In this document: positions 1 to 9,448 of the stretch, piece by piece
Numbering within the stretch: position 1 is the first letter of the stretch
How the letters are laid out: every line of letters starts with the position of its first letter
Assembly: GCF_000186865.1 (NCBI RefSeq)
Contig: NW_008705574.1
Coordinates: 552,346-601,737 of the forward strand
Length of the DNA: 49,392 bases
Direction: 5' to 3'
From: Aureococcus anophagefferens
Lineage: Eukaryota > Sar > Pelagophyceae > Pelagomonadales > Pelagomonadaceae
Position numbers and translations under genes: made by a program
Notes under the pieces: generated by a model
Seen by the model: only the letters and a program-made list of their open reading frames with translations
Database searches by the model: none
Told to the model about the DNA's origin: nothing

Positions 1-1477
1 GATCGCGGGCGAGATCGTCCTACCGACCAACAGCGCGACGACCTTCGTCTCCCACTCGTCCAAACCCAGCTTCTTCGCGAGCTGCAGCAGCCGCGGCCGC
101 CTCGGCGTCTTGGCGCAGCGCGCGCCGAGCTTCGCCTCGGCGACGCGCAGCTTCGCCTTGAGCTCGCGCGCGCCCGCGCGGTTGCCCTCGTCGGGCGGCG
201 GGAAGAAGCCGCCGCGGCCCGCGCCGCCGCTCTGCTCCTTGATGGCGCCCTTGATCTTCGCCGTGGCGAGGCGGATGTGGAGCGCCACGAGCTCGAAGCA
301 CTCGCCGAGGTACTCGAGCTCGTTGTCCTCGGGGTAGCCGCCGCCGGAGGACCGCGGCGACCCCGGCGCGGCCTCGGAGCCGCCGGGCGACTTGCGTTCC
401 TCGTCGGGGCTCTGGTCCGGGTCGTCGGGCGTGCCGTCGAGCAGGGCGCGCAGCGCGCCGGCGATGGGGCCCGCGGCGCCCGCGCCGTCGCCCCGCGGCC
501 TCGGAGAACGCGCGCGCCTTCCGCCCGGACCGCGGCGACGACGGCGTGTCGAGCACGCTCACCTCCAGGCCCTCGTCCTTGAGGATGGTCTCCAGCTTCG
601 TGCCCGACGTCTTGAGCAGCTCCTCCTCCGGCAGCTCGTCGCCGAGGAGCACCTTGGCCGTGACGCGCGCGACGCGGAGCGGCGGGATGCCCCCCGGCGA
701 CACGTAGGCGTCCTGGTCGTCGGACACATAGATCACGTTCTCCTTGACGTAGTCGTGGTCGCTGTCCGCGAAGGCCTCGGCCTCGACCTCGCTGCAGCCC
801 GCGACGCGGCAGACCAAATTCGCGCGCCGCGCGTGGTCGTCCTCGATGAGCGCGCCCCGGACGCCGTCGCTCTGGGCGCAGGTCAGCACGACCAATGTCG
901 TGAAGATGCGGTCCGCCGTCGCGCCCTCGTCGAGGCCGTAGGCGCGCGCGAGGCGCCAGAGCCGCGGCTTCGGCTCGGAAGCGGCGACGCGCGCGCGCCG
1001 CCAGCCGCGGACGACGTCCATGAGCGCGTCGAGCAGCGCCGTGCGCCGGCCGAGACCCACGCGGTCCTCGCCGATCGCCGCCTCCCAGCCCGTCGCGCGG
1101 CCGTGGGGCGTGTCGCCGCCCGCGGCCTTGTCGACGCGGCAGTTGCTGTCGTGCAAGCTCGACGCGACGGTGATGCGGAGCGCGCGGAGGTAGACGCCGA
1201 GCTCGACGTGCTTGAGGTAGGCCCGCTCGCTCTCGTAGGCGGCGGCGCCCGCGTCCGGCGTCAGCTCCGCCTCGAACTCGCGCACGAGCGCGAAGAGGGC
1301 CGGCGCCTGCGTTTTCAGATCATTCAGCGCGCTCGCCATGGCGGCGGCGGCCGGCGCCAGGGTGTCCGCCGTGGCTTCGTCGCGGGGGCGCTTCGCCGTC
1401 GCGCCGGACGTGTCGATGCGCGCGCGCTTCGCCGGGGTCTGGGAGGCCTCGCCCACCGTGTGGTCTTCGGTCGCCAT
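1..1477 (-). CDS. Hypothetical protein, cut by left window edge, one frame break
   Basis: I do not recognise this protein. The ATG at 1477 (MATEDH) is preferred; the frame is open further 5' only through a GTG. The N-terminal 45 residues are basic and Thr/Ala-rich, followed by a helical region. Two sections look alike: one with LARAYGLDE followed by a hydrophobic helix, and one near the C-terminal side with LAKKLGLDEWE. Such segments resemble the helical modules N-terminal to some AAA+ ATPase domains, but no ATPase motif lies inside the window, so this is only a suggestion. Near 491-494 (four C on the plus strand) the original frame turns Arg-rich. Dropping one base restores a frame with normal composition (for example YLGECFELVALHI) that stays open to base 1. 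The break is probably a homopolymer error. The 3' part lies outside the window. Confidence 0.55.
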
Positions 1478-1581
1478 CGCTCTCGTTGGCGGAGCCTTGT
1501 TTGCCACTGCACGATGGGCCTGGGCCAGCGCCGCCGATGGCCTCCTAGCCCGCTCGTAAACACAAAACCCTTCCGCTAACC

Positions 1582-2823
1582 ATGCGCAAGGCGCGCGCCG
1601 TGCGGCGCCAGCGGCTGCGGCGCGGCGCCGGCGCCTGCTGCGCCGCCGTCGTCGTCCTCGTCGCCCTGGGCCGCCTCGCCGCGCCGCCGCCGCGCTTCTT
1701 CAGCCTCGACGACGACGCGGCGCTCCGGCCGCTGCGGCGCCCGCCGAAGGCGCCGCGGCTCCGCGGCGGCGCCGCGCGGACGGGTCGGCTCGCGTTCCTG
1801 TTCCTCGCGCGGTCGAAGATCCCGACGGAGCCAGTCTGGGCCGCGTTCTTCGGCGAGGCGGCGGCGCACGCGCGCCTCTACGGCGTCTACAGCCACCCGG
1901 AGCCGGGCCACGCCTACGGCGAGGGCTCGCTGTTCCGAGGGACGGAGATTCGGAACCGGACGCGCGTCGACTGGGGCGCGGTGACCGTCGCGAGGGCCGA
2001 GGTCTTTTTACTCCGGGCGGCCCTCGCGGACCCGCGCAACGAGCGGTTCCTGCTCGTCTCCGAGTCCTGCGTGCCGCTCCACCCGTTCCTCTGCCTCTAC
2101 GACTTTCTTTTTTCTACTCCGAAGTCGTTCGTGAAGTCGTGGGCCACGGAGGACCGCGCGCGGCTCTACGACTTCGGGGCCCGCGACGCCGCCGTGAAGC
2201 GGCGCTGGCGCAAGGGCCACCAGTGGGTCGGCCTGGCGCGGCCCCACGCGGCGCTCGTCGCGTCGACGGGCTGGTACGAGGCGCTCGAGGCCGCGCACGC
2301 GGCGAGCGCGGTCGCCGCGGAGTTTCGCCGCGAGTTCGCGAAGCAGCACCGGGGCGCCGACGCCGACAGCATCCACCACTGCTTCGCCGACGAGCACCTC
2401 GTCGCGACGGTGCTCGCGAACGAGGGCGTCGAGGCGGAGCTCGTCGCCGCGTCGCCGACGTTGATCCGCTTCGGGGCCTTCGGGGGCCGGCGGCGCCTGC
2501 TCGCGCTCGACATCAACGGCAAGATGAAGCGCGACTGGCGCGCGACGTCCTACGACCCGGCGCACATCACGCCCGCGTTCCTCGCGGACGCGCGCGCGTA
2601 CTGCGACTACGGGCCCGAGGCCGCGCCGCTCGCGGGCCCCGACGTGGAGCTGCGGCGGCGCGCGCCGGCCGTCGTGCCCTGGGCCAACGACTCCGCGACG
2701 TCGCGCGCGTCCTGCGCCTTCCGGCCCGACGCGCCGTCGCCGTGCCACCTGCTCCTCCGCAAGGTCCCCAAGGGCACCGTGCCCGCGTACGCCCGCGCGC
2801 TCTGGGGCTTAGGCGCCGCCTAG
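1582..2823 (+). CDS. GT14-like (core-2/I-branching type) glycosyltransferase, 413 aa
   Basis: This is a predicted type II Golgi membrane glycosyltransferase of the GT14/DUF266 group. A basic N-terminus (residues 1-15) is followed by a single hydrophobic anchor at about 17-31 and a Pro/Arg-rich stem. The catalytic-domain blocks follow in family order: LAFLFLARSKIPTEPVW near residue 70, YGVYSHPEPG near 100, an RVDWGAVTVARAE block near 130, and NERFLLVSESCVPL near 155, which ends in the SESC-P signature of the family. The family transfers sugars, typically in beta-1,6 branching or plant wall glycan synthesis; the substrate here is unknown. Start is the ATG at 1582, 104 bases from the divergent upstream gene. 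The gene is intronless. It converges with the Cys-rich gene, whose stop at 2820 overlaps its end by a few bases. Confidence 0.85.
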   Translation: MRKARAVRRQRLRRGAGACCAAVVVLVALGRLAAPPPRFFSLDDDAALRPLRRPPKAPRLRGGAARTGRLAFLFLARSKIPTEPVWAAFFGEAAAHARLYGVYSHPEPGHAYGEGSLFRGTEIRNRTRVDWGAVTVARAEVFLLRAALADPRNERFLLVSESCVPLHPFLCLYDFLFSTPKSFVKSWATEDRARLYDFGARDAAVKRRWRKGHQWVGLARPHAALVASTGWYEALEAAHAASAVAAEFRREFAKQHRGADADSIHHCFADEHLVATVLANEGVEAELVAASPTLIRFGAFGGRRRLLALDINGKMKRDWRATSYDPAHITPAFLADARAYCDYGPEAAPLAGPDVELRRRAPAVVPWANDSATSRASCAFRPDAPSPCHLLLRKVPKGTVPAYARALWGLGAA

Positions 2824-3700
2824 GCGCGCAGGCCGAGCTTGGGCGTCACGACGGGCGGGCAGCAGCCCAGCGTCGTGCCGTCGTCCGTCGGGCAGCAGTT
2901 GCCGCCGCCGAGCCCGAGCTTTTTGCAGCCGAGGTTCAGCGCGCACCGCGCGGAGACGCTGTGGGGCTTGCGCGCGGTGTTGTTCGCCGCGCCGCAGCAG
3001 CCGAGGAAGGCGCCGTCCGCGCCGGGGCAGCAGAGGCCCGCGAGGCCGAGGGCCGCGCCTGTGTGGAAACCAACCACTGGTTTGGGTGGTCCTGACCAAA
3101 CTTGAGAATTCTCGAGCTCGGTCAAATCGAAGTCGATTCGGCTGATTTTTGGACGAATCGATTGCTCTCATTGGGTTCTCGAAGCACAGCCGAAGAGATT
3201 GCGTCGAAACTGTCGCATACGCGCACATTGAAGTCGGGTTGAAGATTTGGTTTCCACACAGGGCCGCGCAGGCGCTGTTGTCGTCGCACGCGCCTTTCGC
3301 GGTCCTCGTCACCGTCGCGATGTTCGTGCCGTCCCGGCAGCAGGCGAGGTTCTTCCCCGAACTCGACGGGCAGCAGTCGCCGACGAGGTTCGACGTGAGG
3401 CACCTGCGGCGGCGCGGTCGCCGCGGCCGAAGGGCGAACCGTCCTCGGACGCGGGACGACGCGCGCGGAGTTGTCGACGCAGCGCATGGCCAGGCCGTGC
3501 GTGTTCGCGCCGGCGCCGCTCGACGGCGACGGCACGGCGACGAAGACGACGGCGCAGAGGATCACGGCGGCCGCGAGCAGGCCCAGGCCCAGCACGCGGC
3601 CGCGCGTCTCGGGCAGCGGCTGCTCGTCGACGGTCTCGTAGCCGCTGGGGCCGCGGAACGCGTCGCCGACGATCTTCGACGAGTTGCTGCTCTTCTCCAT
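2820..3700 (-). CDS. Cys-rich single-pass membrane protein with CCP-x-x-DG repeats, split by an introner intron
   Basis: Exons are 3700-3258 and 3058-2820 on the minus strand, joined across the 199-nt introner intron 3059-3257. The N-terminal ~33 residues are polar, followed by a membrane helix at about 34-56 (LGLLAAAVILCAVVFVAV). The rest is Cys-rich, with units of the form G-x-CCP-x-x-x-G-x-x-L-x-CC: CCPSSSGKNLACC, CCPGADGAFLGCC and CCPTDDGTTLGCC. Such units recur in stramenopile surface proteins, but their function is not known to me. Splicing at CTGT|GTGG and ACAG|GC turns CAAL into CAALCAAL and keeps the Cys-rich frame. Between about 3400 and 3480 the reading frame changes by one base, from the N-terminal to the Cys-rich frame, so one surplus base or an unrecognised intron must lie there. 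The C-terminal stop overlaps the end of the convergent glycosyltransferase gene. Confidence 0.7.
3059..3261 (-). mobile_element. Introner element, family B copy 1 (intron 3059-3257)
   Basis: This 203-bp element has terminal inverted repeats CTGTGTGGAAACCAA and its complement. It is flanked by the 8-bp direct duplication GGCCGCGC at 3051-3058 and 3262-3269. It sits in the Cys-rich membrane protein gene with its core antisense to the gene. The inferred intron is GT-AG and 199 nt. Four element bases (CTGT) stay in the exon, so the spliced message gains 12 nt. Confidence 0.93.
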
Positions 3701-3809
3701 GTGTGGCGCAGCGGCGCCGGCGCCGGCCGCGCGTCTGGATTGAGACGGCTGAAGCTCGACGTCGAGGATGTCGAGCTGCTACGTCAAACCTCGTCCTGGG
3801 CTGCGCGGC

Positions 3810-5015
3810 ATGGCTGCGATGATGCTCGGCAGCCCCGCCGCCCTGCCCGTCGTGGACCTCGCGGCGTGCGATGCGCCGACGCAGATGCGCGCCGCCCTCG
3901 CCGCGGGCTGCTGCCTGCTCCGGCCGACGGGCGCCGAGCCCGCCTGCGAGGCGGCCCTCGAGGCCCTCGGCGCCTTCTTCGCGGCCCCGGACGCGGCCTG
4001 CGCCGGCGCCGCGCGGGGCTACGAGCGCCGCGGCGACGTCGAGCGCTTCCGCGTCGGGCCGCCCGGCGCGGCGCCGGAGGGCCTGGCGGCGGCGGACGCC
4101 GCGGAGGCCTTTGCGGAGAGCCGTGTGGAAATCTCTAGCTCGGTCAAATCGACATCGATTCGGCTGAGTTTTGGACGAATCGATTGCTCTCGGCGACTTC
4201 GCGAAGCACAACCGAAGAGCACGTGTCGAAACGGTCGCTCACGTTGAAGTCGGATTGAAGATTTGAGTTCCACGCAGGCGGAGAACCGGTGGCCGCGCGA
4301 CCCGAATGTTCGGCGCGCGCTCGAGGCCTGCTACGCGGCCCTCGCGGCGACGAGCGCCGCCGCGCTCGCGGCGCTGGAGCCGGCCCTGGGGCTGCGGCCC
4401 GACGCGCTCGCGGACGCGTGCGCGCGGCCGACGAGCGTGCTGGTCGCGAACCGCTACGCTCCTGGCTCCGGCGTCGCCGTGCCGGCCCACACGGACGTGT
4501 CGCTCGTCACGCTCGTCTACGCGCGCGCCGGGCCCGGCGGGCTCCAGGTGCGGCGCGGCCGCGGCTTCGTCGACGCGCCCGACGGCGCGGGGTTGGTGCT
4601 AACGTTCGGGGCCGCGCTCGCGGCCGCCGCGCCGCGCGGCGAGGCGACGAGCCACCGCGTCCTCCGCGGCGCGCGCGCGCGGACGTCGCTCGTCTTCTTC
4701 GCGAACCCGTCCGTCGACGCGACGCTCGGCGACGGCGTCCCCTACCGGGCCTGGCGCGCCGCGTGGCGGGCCGGGTCCGGCGCCCCGGACGGCGGCGACG
4801 CCGCGGACCTCGACGAGGACCCGGACGACGACGCGCCCGCGCCGCGCTTCGTCGTCCGCGACGGGCGACTCGTGGACGTCGGGGCAAAGTTGACGCCCTT
4901 GAGGCCTAACTTGACGCCACGCTGCACCGACGGTGAACCGGAATTCCGCGGTGCTCTGCCTCGAGCCGCTCGCTCGCATCGCGCCGCTCGACCATGCGGG
5001 TCCTCGTGGGCGTGA
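3810..5015 (+). CDS. 2OG-Fe(II) dioxygenase, isopenicillin N synthase-like, about 350 aa, split by an introner intron
   Basis: Exons are 3810-4124 and 4278-5015, joined over the introner intron 4125-4277 in phase 0. The family uses 2-oxoglutarate, O2 and Fe(II) to oxidise small molecules. The iron triad is visible: HTD at about residue 175 and SHR at about 229. The RTS at about 239 matches the R-x-S that binds 2-oxoglutarate. GGLQV after the first His is also typical. The N-terminal domain ([10 protein letters not shown]) matches the DIOX_N start. The ATG at 3810 gives a family-like N-terminus; an in-frame ATG at 3771 would be longer. The last ~50 residues are unlike the family, and the stop at 5013-5015 lies 22 bases inside the ETF beta gene on the same strand. 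The 3' end may therefore be misjudged, for instance through an unseen intron or indel. Confidence 0.78.
4121..4277 (+). mobile_element. Introner element, family B copy 2, internally shortened (intron 4125-4277)
   Basis: This 157-bp element carries CCGTGTGGAAATC at its left end and a matching right end TTCCACGCAG. It is flanked by GCGGAGAG (4113-4120) and GCGGAGAA (4278-4285), an 8-bp duplication with one mismatch. Relative to the 203-bp copies it lacks roughly 45 bases next to the left end. The inferred intron is GT-AG, 153 nt, phase 0, with the core in sense orientation. It adds four codons to the oxygenase. Confidence 0.88.
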
Positions 5016-5761
5016 AGCGCGTCATCGACTACGCCGTGCGCGTCCGCGTCGCCGGCGACAAGAGCGGCGTCGAGCTGGCCAACGTGAAGATGTCCATGAA
5101 CCCCTTCTGCGAGATCGCCTGCGAGGAGGCGATCCAGCTCAAGGAGAAGAAGGTCGCGTCGGAGGTCGTCGCCGTGTCCATCGGCCCGAAGCAGGCCCAG
5201 GAGACGCTGCGGAGCGCGCTGGCCATGGGCTGCGACCGGGCGATCCACGTCGCGACGGACCTGCGCCTCGACCAGGAGCTGAACCCGCTCGCCGTCGCGC
5301 GGCTCCTGGCGAAGGTCGTCGCCGACGAGCAGCCGGACCTCGTCATCGTCGGCAAGCAGTCCATCGACGGCGACAACGGCACGACGGGCCCCATGCTCGC
5401 CGAGCTCCTGGGCTGGAGCCAGGCGACGTTCGCCGCAAAGTTCGACGTCGCCGGCGACGGCGCGACCGCCGAGGTCGAGCGCGAGACGGACACGGGCACG
5501 GAGGTCGTCAAGGTGAAGCTCCCCACCGTGCTCACGGCGGACCTGCGGCTCAACACGCCGCGCTACCCGAAGCTGCCGAACATCATGAAGGCGAAGAAGA
5601 AGCCCCTCGAGTCCAAGGACGCGGCGGACTACGGCGTCGACCTCGCGCCGTCCATCGTCGTCGAGGCCGTCGCGTCCCCCGAGGCGCGCGCCGCGGGCAT
5701 CACCGTCGACAGCGTCGACACCCTCGTCGACAAGCTCAAGAACGAGGCCGCGGTCATCTAG
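4994..5761 (+). CDS. ETFB: Electron transfer flavoprotein beta subunit, 255 aa
   Basis: ETF beta pairs with ETF alpha to carry electrons from mitochondrial acyl-CoA and amino-acid dehydrogenases to ETF-ubiquinone oxidoreductase. The full length matches the family. Visible landmarks are the N-terminal [13 protein letters not shown], the [16 protein letters not shown] block, [10 protein letters not shown] near residue 117, and the C-terminal recognition segment [20 protein letters not shown], the ETF beta signature. No presequence is visible. Animal ETF beta also lacks a long cleaved presequence. Start is the ATG at 4994. The gene is intronless, follows the oxygenase on the same strand, and the upstream reading frame runs 22 bases into it. 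Confidence 0.95.
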   Translation: MRVLVGVKRVIDYAVRVRVAGDKSGVELANVKMSMNPFCEIACEEAIQLKEKKVASEVVAVSIGPKQAQETLRSALAMGCDRAIHVATDLRLDQELNPLAVARLLAKVVADEQPDLVIVGKQSIDGDNGTTGPMLAELLGWSQATFAAKFDVAGDGATAEVERETDTGTEVVKVKLPTVLTADLRLNTPRYPKLPNIMKAKKKPLESKDAADYGVDLAPSIVVEAVASPEARAAGITVDSVDTLVDKLKNEAAVI

Positions 5762-5974
5762 GGCGCCGCGCCCGGCCCCTCCGGCCGCCGCCAAAGGAGG
5801 GCGTAGTCCGTCTCGAGAGATGGAGGGTTGTGGGGGATCCCTTCTGGGGGGACGGCGCCTCCTCGCGGGGTCGCGACCGCAACTCCGACCGTCGGCAGTC
5901 AGGATGGCTTACTCATTTGATTCACTTGGGGGGGTCGGGATTTCACATTCGATTTTTCGTTGGGGGAGGCGCAG

Positions 5975-6639
5975 CTAGGGCGCCGCCGCGACGGCCGCCG
6001 CTTCGGGCGCCTCCACCGCCTCGGGCGCCTCCTCGTCGGCCGCCGCCTCGGGCTCGCGCGCGGCCGCTCGGTCGTCTTCCTGGGGCCGGTGCTGGACCGT
6101 GAGGGCCACGCTGTCGGGGAAGAGCTTGGCGACGGATGTCGCGAGCGTGAATATGTGGCAGGCCTCGGGCGCGGACGCCCAGGTCGCGTCGTCCGCGCCC
6201 GTCTCGAGCTCCTCGGCCGTCACGGCGAGGGCCACGGGCGGCTCCTTCTTGCGGAGCATGTGCCAGGCGTGGCCCGCCAGGAAGATGGCGACGGAGCTCG
6301 CGAAGATGCCGACGAGCACCAGCACGCACTTGCGCCGCCGCGCGTCCTCGCTCGACGGGCGGCGGTGCGTCGTCCCGCCGCCGCCGCCGCAGCAGCCGCA
6401 GGAGATGGGCGTCCACGCGGGACCGCCGTCGTCGCCGGTCGCCGTCTCGTTGCCGCAGCGCGCCTCGCACGTGCCGAGCAGCGTCGTGCGGCACACGCAG
6501 CCGTTGCACTCCCAGGTTTCATGCTCTCCGGCGTGCACGCGTGCAGGTCTCGATTCCAGTGCTGCGGATTCGCGGCGTCGAGGTGCGCGGCGAGGCCGCC
6601 GCGCGCGACGCAGGCGATTGCGACGAGGATCAGACGCAT
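5975..6639 (-). CDS. Predicted Cys-rich type I membrane protein, one frame break
   Basis: I do not recognise the family. The ATG at 6639 opens a signal peptide (MRLILVAIACVARGGLAA). After about 35 codons the plausible frame changes near 6500-6545, beside the palindrome-like GCACGCGTGCAC, so one indel or a tiny intron is needed. The second frame has a short Cys-rich ectodomain (CNGCVC, CEARCG, CGCC), a Gly-rich stretch, a membrane helix (VLVLVGIFASSVAIFLAGHA) and a C-terminal tail very rich in Ala and Glu that ends at 5975. The order suggests a small secretory or plasma-membrane protein with a cytoplasmic acidic tail. Function is unknown. Confidence 0.5.
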
Positions 6640-6965
6640 TTAATTTGTGATTGCGGCCTCTCAGACCCGGAATGCAGCAGCCATACGCCGTCTTCGGGAG
6701 TGCGGTCCGGTTGGGAGAGCTGCAAAAGGAATCGTCAACTCCGGCTGTGTCAGACTTCAATCGTAGTTGCTTTTTTTTTTTGTTTTTTTTTGGGAGGCGT
6801 CGGAGGCGCCGCCGGCGAGCCCCTCCCGCTTCGACGGCCCTCGTCCTTCCGCGACGATGCCGACGCACGACGTCCGCCCGCGGGAGCATCCGCGGACCGC
6901 CGCGCCGCGAGGTCCCGCCGCGAACTCGAACTCGAAGAACTATGGACGCTCTTACGCAGCCCGCT
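6640..6965. other. Intergenic region with long T tract
   Basis: No convincing gene lies here between two minus-strand genes. It holds an interrupted T run at about 6769-6791 (two T runs split by a G), unusual in this GC-rich window. On the minus strand this is an A tract, upstream of the 6639 gene and downstream of the 6966 stop. It could be a 3' end or promoter element, or a poly(A)-like trace of a retrocopy; the sequence does not decide. Confidence 0.4.
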
Positions 6966-7895
6966 CTAGAACCCCTTGCCGGCGTAGAGCAGCGCGACGC
7001 CCGGCTCTTTCGCCACGGCCCCCTCGCGGATGGACGCGACCGTGTTGACCGCGAGGAGCGCGAGGCGCGCGCGCTTGCCCTCGTCCTCGGAGACCGCGTC
7101 CGCCTTGTCCACGACGCGGAGCCACTCGGCGAGCCCCCGCTCCATCTCGGCCTTGGTCGGCTTCAGCAGGCCCCGCGCCACGCAGGCGTTCTCGAGGCAG
7201 GGCGCCGGCAGGCCGGCGATGTCGCTGATGCGGAGCGCGGCGTCGCCCTCGGTCAACAGCGTCACGCCCTTCTTCACGGCGCCCTTGTGCATCCACCGCG
7301 GCAGGAAGCGGTAGGGCCCGTCGAGGGACAGGGACGCCGCGAGGAGCGCCGCCTCGGGCAGCGGCGCGCCGGGCCGCGCGGCCAGGGCCGCGACGGCCGC
7401 CTGCTTGTTTTTGGCGGAGAGCGCGGCGACGGCGGCGGCGACGTCGGGCTCCGTGAGGTCGTAGGGCTTGCGGTGCTTCTTGGGACTGCTCGCCTCCTTG
7501 TCGATCTTGCCCAGGAGCCGGTTGAGCCCCGTGCGGCGCTGCTTCTCCTTCTCCGCGAGCCGCTTGCCCCGGAGGCCCGCGTTCTCGTACGCCGACGGCA
7601 GCATGCCCGGGTAGAAGTAGACGGCCAGCGGCGTCCAGAACTTGGCGTAGAGCCCGAGCCAGACGATGTTGATGATCTTGCTCACGTCGGCGTTGGCGCA
7701 CTGGATGGCGTCGAAGCTCGGATAGTCGAGCAGCTCGCCCTCCTTGCGCCGCTTGCGGTGCGCGTTGGCGACCTTCTGCTCGTCGACGAGGCGCCCCGTG
7801 TTGGCCTTGAAGGCCGCGAAGGAATTCATCGGCGAGAAGGCCGCGCTGTCGGCGACGGCGAGCGTCAGGCAGGCGAGGTAGAAGCTTCGAGCCAT
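6966..7895 (-). CDS. LETM1-like protein with plastid-type leader, about 309 aa
   Basis: The C-terminal half carries the LETM1-type ribosome-binding-like pattern: LPRWMHKGAVKKG, then ALRISDIAGLPAPCLENACVARGLL, then a WL-containing helix. LETM1 proteins act in ion homeostasis of the mitochondrial inner membrane; heterokonts also have plastid relatives. The ATG at 7895 gives a signal peptide whose end reads ADSAAFSP. This matches the heterokont bipartite plastid leader, where a Phe follows the signal cleavage. A hydrophobic segment (IVWLGLYAKFWTPLAVYFYP) lies at about residues 75-94 and is followed by basic helices. The gene is intronless and divergent from the kelch gene, with only 71 bases between the starts, which implies a shared promoter. 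Plastid location is inferred from the leader. Confidence 0.72.
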   Translation of the reverse strand: MARSFYLACLTLAVADSAAFSPMNSFAAFKANTGRLVDEQKVANAHRKRRKEGELLDYPSFDAIQCANADVSKIINIVWLGLYAKFWTPLAVYFYPGMLPSAYENAGLRGKRLAEKEKQRRTGLNRLLGKIDKEASSPKKHRKPYDLTEPDVAAAVAALSAKNKQAAVAALAARPGAPLPEAALLAASLSLDGPYRFLPRWMHKGAVKKGVTLLTEGDAALRISDIAGLPAPCLENACVARGLLKPTKAEMERGLAEWLRVVDKADAVSEDEGKRARLALLAVNTVASIREGAVAKEPGVALLYAGKGF

Positions 7896-7966
7896 AGTGC
7901 AGCCGGCGATCTCGTTTTTACCGGCGAGGCTTTCTCGATTCTGGCCCACAGCGCCGCCGCGCCGCG

Positions 7967-9324
7967 ATGGACGCCTGGGACGTGCTCAAGCCGCAGCCCG
8001 CGTCCAAGGGCGGCGGGGTGGGCGCGCCGAGCGTGCGCTACGGCCACGGCGCCGTCGCCTTCGGGAGCTCCATGGTCGTGACCCACGGCTACTACCTAGA
8101 GTTGGACGAACCGGACTCGCCGGGCGTCCACTTCCTGGACGACACCTGGGCCTTCGACGTCGTGTCCAAGACCTGGACGAAGTGGGCCCTCTACAGCCAA
8201 GACACGCCCTGCGGCCGCTTCCACGGCGCGGTCTGCGCCGACGGCGCGAGCCTCTTCCTCTTCGGCGGCACGGACGGCGGCTTCCGGAGCAACGGCGGAA
8301 CGGACTTCCACTTTGGCAAGGACGCGCAGATGAACGATCTGTGGCGCCTGCCCCTGCCGACGACGGAGGCGCAGCCCATGCGCACGTGGCAGCGCCTGAC
8401 GCCGGACGCGGAGGGCGACGACTGCCCGCGGAAGCGGGAGATGCTCGGCGCGGCCGCGGCGGGCGGCAAGGTCTGGGTCTTCGGCGGGCTCGGCGGCGAC
8501 GACTCCGGCACGCCCGACGGCCTCGAGGCGCTCGGCGACCTCTGGAGCTTCGACGCCGGCGGGTGGCGGGCGCACGAGCCGGACGGGCAGCCGCGGCCGG
8601 CCGCGCGGTTCGGCCACCGGCTCTGCGGCGACCAGGGCAGCACAAGGGTGATTCAACGTCGCTTCAACGTGAGTGTTCCGCGCGCGCGCGTTCCGAAGAA
8701 AGCATCCACGCTTCGAGACCGTTCCGAGAGATGATCGCTCGTCCAACAATCAGCCGAAACGAGCGGAAATCGGCCGAGATATGAGCCTTTGAAGTTGGGA
8801 ATTTCGCACTCGTGTCCTGCCCAGGCGGCGACGGCGACGGCTTCCTCGTCTGCGGCGGCCGCGAGCGCGTGAAGATTTTGACGGACGAGGACGAGGACCG
8901 GCGGCAGCTCTTCGGCGAGCTCTGGCGCTGCGCCGTGGGCGCCGGCGGCCCGTCGTGGACGCTCGTCGCCGCGGACCCGTCGCTCGCGCGCGTCGACTTC
9001 GCGATGGCGCGCGACGGGCCCGAGGTCCTCGTCTACGGCGGCAACGACGCCGAGGGCCTGCTGGCGACGCTCCCGAAGGAGGGCGTGCTCTGCGACGCCG
9101 GCCTCGGCGTCTGCGCGCCCCTGCCCGTCGCCGCGTCTTCCGACGGAGCCCCGCACGCGCGGCTCCACGCGACGCTGACCGTCGTCCCCAGCCCGACGGA
9201 CCCGCAGCGCTCCGTGCTCCTCCTCTTCGGCGGCGAGTCCACGGACCCCTACATGTACCACGGCTCCGTCTACGCCGCGTCGCGCCTCCGGCCCAAGCGC
9301 GACGTCGCCGCGGAGGGGGCGTGA
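7967..9324 (+). CDS. Kelch-repeat protein, about 389 aa, split by an introner intron
   Basis: Exons are 7967-8636 and 8825-9324, joined in phase 1 across the 188-nt introner intron. Kelch-type beta-propeller blades are seen as repeated pattern elements: RYGHGAVAFG, LFLFGGTDGG, KVWVFGGLGG, RFGHRLCG, VLVYGGND and LLLFGGES. Each blade has hydrophobics before a di-Gly and a Trp downstream (DTWAFDV, DLWRLPL, DLWSFDA, ELWRCAV). Kelch propellers are protein-interaction platforms; no catalytic or BTB domain is present. The intron falls inside the fifth blade, between LCG and the FLVCGG strand, and adds four residues there. The start is the ATG at 7967, divergent from the LETM1-like gene. Confidence 0.85.
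8633..8824 (+). mobile_element. Introner element, family A copy 1 (intron 8637-8824)
   Basis: This 192-bp element has ends CAGGGCAGCACAAG and GTCCTGCCCAG. It is flanked by 8-bp duplications GCGGCGAC at 8625-8632 and 8825-8832. The inferred intron is GC-AG, 188 nt, phase 1. CAGG plus one duplication copy stays in the message, adding 12 nt. The core motif is antisense to the host gene. Confidence 0.95.
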
Positions 9325-9448
9325 GGGGAAAAAAAAGTAACCTTGAAGGGCAATCTGAAAAACAAGCCTTCCCGCCGGTTTGTCGGGGGGCTGCGTCTAG
9401 CGCTTTTGGACACGCCGCCCGCCGGGCGGCGGCGCGCCGGCGGGAACC

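Noticed and set aside
6768..6792. T tract as a poly(A) tail of a retroposon
   Set aside because: No target duplication or reverse-transcriptase-related sequence flanks it, so the claim cannot be supported.
8637..8824. GT donor a few bases inside family A elements (GGGTGATT)
   Set aside because: It does not keep the frame at the sites tested and is not present in copies of opposite orientation, while the GC donor works in all six.
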